7,536 nucleotides of DNA from an uncultured Treponema sp. (GTDB taxonomy: Bacteria > Spirochaetota > Spirochaetia > Treponematales > Treponemataceae), in the NCBI GenBank assembly GCA_946538795.1, contig CAMNGY010000060.1, positions 1 through 7,536 of the forward strand, written 5' to 3'. Positions 5,764 through 7,536 of the stretch are shown here, piece by piece. The position numbers and the translations under genes are program-made. Position 1 is the stretch's first letter; each line of letters starts with the position of its first letter. The notes beneath the pieces are model-generated. The model was not told where the DNA came from, searched no databases, and saw nothing but the letters and a program-made list of their open reading frames with translations.

Positions 5764-5792
5764 TTGCACGGAAAGCCCGTTCGTGCTAGATT
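5764..5792 (+). promoter_or_regulatory. Promoter with internal dyad ahead of the GH95-like gene
   Basis: TTGCAC (5764-5769) and TAGATT (5787-5792) are spaced 17 bp apart, with the -10 ending 6 nt before ATG 5799. Between and partly over the hexamers lies a dyad, GCACG (5766-5770) and CGTGC (5782-5786), 21 bp overall, where a repressor would block both elements. The same dyad followed by seven T residues (5791-5797) could also form a short hairpin with a U tract, an alternative that would end transcription entering from upstream. Confidence 0.4.
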
Positions 5793-5798
5793 TTTTTC

Positions 5799-7536
5799 AT
5801 GGACAAAATCAGCTACAAAGAGGCGGCCAAGGACTTTGGAACCGCATTCCCCATAGGCAACGGACGGTTGGGCGCCATGGTCTATGGCGGAGTTGACTCC
5901 CAGGTCATCACCCTGAACGAGGAATCCCTGTGGTCCTCCCCATTCATTGACAGGGTGAACAGAAGCTGCCGGAAAGACTTTCCGCGCATAAAGGGCCTTT
6001 GCTCCGACGGCCGCGACAGGGAGGCGGCCGAACTCATAAAGGAAAGCATCGCCTCGGTTCCGTCCTGCCCCGCCAGCTACAAGGGCGCGGGCAAATTCCG
6101 CATAGATTTCTTCTCGTCGGCGGACCGCAGCCCCCTGTCAGGAAAGGAAAGCTCCATACTCGTGTACGGGCGCACGCTGGACCTGGAAACCGGGATAGCG
6201 ACGGAGGACATTTCCATGGAAAGCCCCAAGGACAGCACCGCGATTTTCTCCACGAGCGCACCACTCGCTGGAGGTTCCAGCGTCAGCTACAGCCGGGAGG
6301 CTTTTGTCTCTGCGGTCAACGATGTCATAGCAATACACATAGAAGCCTCGCTGCCAAAGAACATCTTCCTGCGCGCGGGATTTGAGAGCGACGGGGAGCC
6401 GGGCAAGGTATTCTCACTGGACGACGACACAATCGTGCTGGAGCGGATGGACGGGATTCCCATGTGCGCGATGGCGATGGCCTGCACGACGGGTGGGAGC
6501 TGCTGCGTGAAAGGCGGTTCCCTCATTGTGGAGGGTGCCGATGACGTGACCATATACATAGACATAGAGACGGCCTACAGGTCAAACCACTACAGGAGAA
6601 GAGGAGGAGACGTGTCCAGGTCGGCGAAGTCGCTCGCGACGTCCGCTGCCGACAAGGCCCTGAAAAAGCTGTGCGTCGTCCAGGCCAGGCACTACCAGTC
6701 CGTCCTTGATGACCATGCGTCCCGCTTCTCCCGCAGCTACAGGAGGCTGTCGCTCACTCTCTCCGACAAGGAGATGGAAGCAGACTGGAAACTGTACCGC
6801 TACAAGCTGCTCTCATCGTTCGGAGTGCCGGGAACACTGCCTCCGCCAGCCACCGGTCTTTGGCTGGACCAGACGAAGGGGCAGGCGGATCTTTCCGGTC
6901 TTTCCGCAAACCCTGCCGCCAATTATTGCATGGAAGATCTGTATTCGATGCCCTACCTGAAATACGGGCAGGAAAAATCATTCGCCGCCCTGGGCCACTA
7001 CCTGAAGGCATTCCGCAAGCGCAGCTCCAGATGCGCCAAGTCCATGTTCCAGGATGACGGCTCGCTGGCTTACGGGAGGGGAGACATCTGGGGAGACAGC
7101 GCCCCGTCGCCTTCCGACAGGGATTTGTTTGCCCCGATGGGAGCCGTGTACGTCGCCCTTGCGCTTAAAAGCTATTATGACTACACGCTGGACAAGGAAT
7201 TCCTTAAGAAGCACTTCCGGCTGATGACAAGTCCCTGCGAATTCTTCATCGCATACCAGCCCCCCAGGCAGTGGAGCGACAAGGAGAACGCGCTCCTGAG
7301 GAGGCTCTTTGAGGCGGCATGGGACGCGGCAAGCGTGCTGGGCAAATGCGGCAAATACACCGACATCCACTCCTACCTCACGGGTCTTCCCAACACGGAT
7401 GAGAAACTAGAGGAGCAGGACGAGGGACAGCTGTCGCCCACGGATCTTATTATCCGAGGAAGGATGCGCCGTGGCAAGCTTGAGGTTGACCTGCTTTCTG
7501 GCAGGAGCGGTGCGGCTGATGAAAAAGCTACGGCGG
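5799..7536 (+). CDS. GH95-like glycoside hydrolase (alpha-L-fucosidase family), divergent, 3' end outside window
   Basis: An in-frame TAG (5787-5789) precedes ATG 5799, so the start is secure. No Shine-Dalgarno and no signal peptide are seen, which implies a cytoplasmic protein. The N-terminus carries the GH95 signature FPIGNGRLGAMVYGGV (17-32) and LNEESLW (39-45). Family alignment is still traceable at GLWLDQ (about 351), DIWGDSAP (about 430) and the segment with YDYTLDKEFL (460-469). GH95 enzymes remove alpha-1,2-linked L-fucose (some act on L-galactose) from glycans. Here the NxN catalytic pair aligns with Ser369 and Asn371, and the WEHY block with its general acid aligns with Lys457-Ser458. 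After about residue 540 the text (LIIRGRMRRGKLEVDLLSG) resembles the family's C-terminal beta domain, and the blocks in between that normally carry other barrel motifs are missing. I read it as a pseudoenzyme or strongly altered relative. At least 579 residues are encoded. Confidence 0.75.
   Translation, partial: MDKISYKEAAKDFGTAFPIGNGRLGAMVYGGVDSQVITLNEESLWSSPFIDRVNRSCRKDFPRIKGLCSDGRDREAAELIKESIASVPSCPASYKGAGKFRIDFFSSADRSPLSGKESSILVYGRTLDLETGIATEDISMESPKDSTAIFSTSAPLAGGSSVSYSREAFVSAVNDVIAIHIEASLPKNIFLRAGFESDGEPGKVFSLDDDTIVLERMDGIPMCAMAMACTTGGSCCVKGGSLIVEGADDVTIYIDIETAYRSNHYRRRGGDVSRSAKSLATSAADKALKKLCVVQARHYQSVLDDHASRFSRSYRRLSLTLSDKEMEADWKLYRYKLLSSFGVPGTLPPPATGLWLDQTKGQADLSGLSANPAANYCMEDLYSMPYLKYGQEKSFAALGHYLKAFRKRSSRCAKSMFQDDGSLAYGRGDIWGDSAPSPSDRDLFAPMGAVYVALALKSYYDYTLDKEFLKKHFRLMTSPCEFFIAYQPPRQWSDKENALLRRLFEAAWDAASVLGKCGKYTDIHSYLTGLPNTDEKLEEQDEGQLSPTDLIIRGRMRRGKLEVDLLSGRSGAADEKATA

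Noticed and set aside
5229..5856. Long plus-strand open frames across the methyltransferase gene.
   Set aside because: They are antisense to a gene with clear SPOUT motifs and show no recognisable protein features.
1..7536. tRNA, rRNA, CRISPR arrays, transposase genes or insertion-sequence ends.
   Set aside because: None seen on reading both strands; no regularly spaced repeats and no recombinase motifs.

Overview
The window looks like chromosome from a mid-GC, host-associated anaerobe. The LTAC lipoprotein with no linked permease genes, the GH95-type carbohydrate enzyme, the TrmJ-like methylase and the extended -10 promoters would fit a gut or rumen Treponema. That assignment is an impression from the protein sequences and was not tested.

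Left part (1-1310, plus strand): the tail of an unrecognised gene (1-110) is followed by a hairpin (129-160). Next comes a 5'-truncated, 3'-frameshifted remnant of an Eco57I/type IIG-like restriction-modification protein (142-1168), which keeps only the TaqI-C-like DNA-recognition half. Behind it sits a well-formed promoter, ribosome binding site and ATG (1166-1217) that lead into only 31 codons. This area looks like a decayed or shuffled restriction-modification locus.

Middle-left (1280-2868, minus strand): a visibly more AT-rich, tightly packed set of three genes reads leftwards from a promoter at 2884-2912. They encode a 43-aa single-span protein, a 225-aa three-span protein with an acidic, tyrosine-rich tail, and a 240-aa membrane protein. 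A terminator-like hairpin (1243-1263) follows the last gene. None has an assigned function. The base composition and position suggest an acquired cassette.

Middle-right (2976-4903, plus strand): an extended -10 promoter drives a family 1 solute-binding lipoprotein, whose end overlaps a GNAT acetyltransferase-like gene. No ABC permease is present in the window. A bidirectional terminator (4927-4964) separates the pair from a convergent TrmJ-like SPOUT RNA methyltransferase gene (4944-5681, minus).

Right part (5689-7536): the methyltransferase gene and a GH95-like gene diverge from about 120 bp that holds two back-to-back promoter candidates. Each -10 lies 6-7 nt from its ATG, and neither gene has a Shine-Dalgarno sequence. 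The GH95-like protein runs off the window. It keeps the family's N-terminal signatures but has lost or changed the residues expected to be catalytic and seems to lack large blocks of the barrel, so it may be a pseudoenzyme. This and the unexplained membrane operon are the two points most worth following up.
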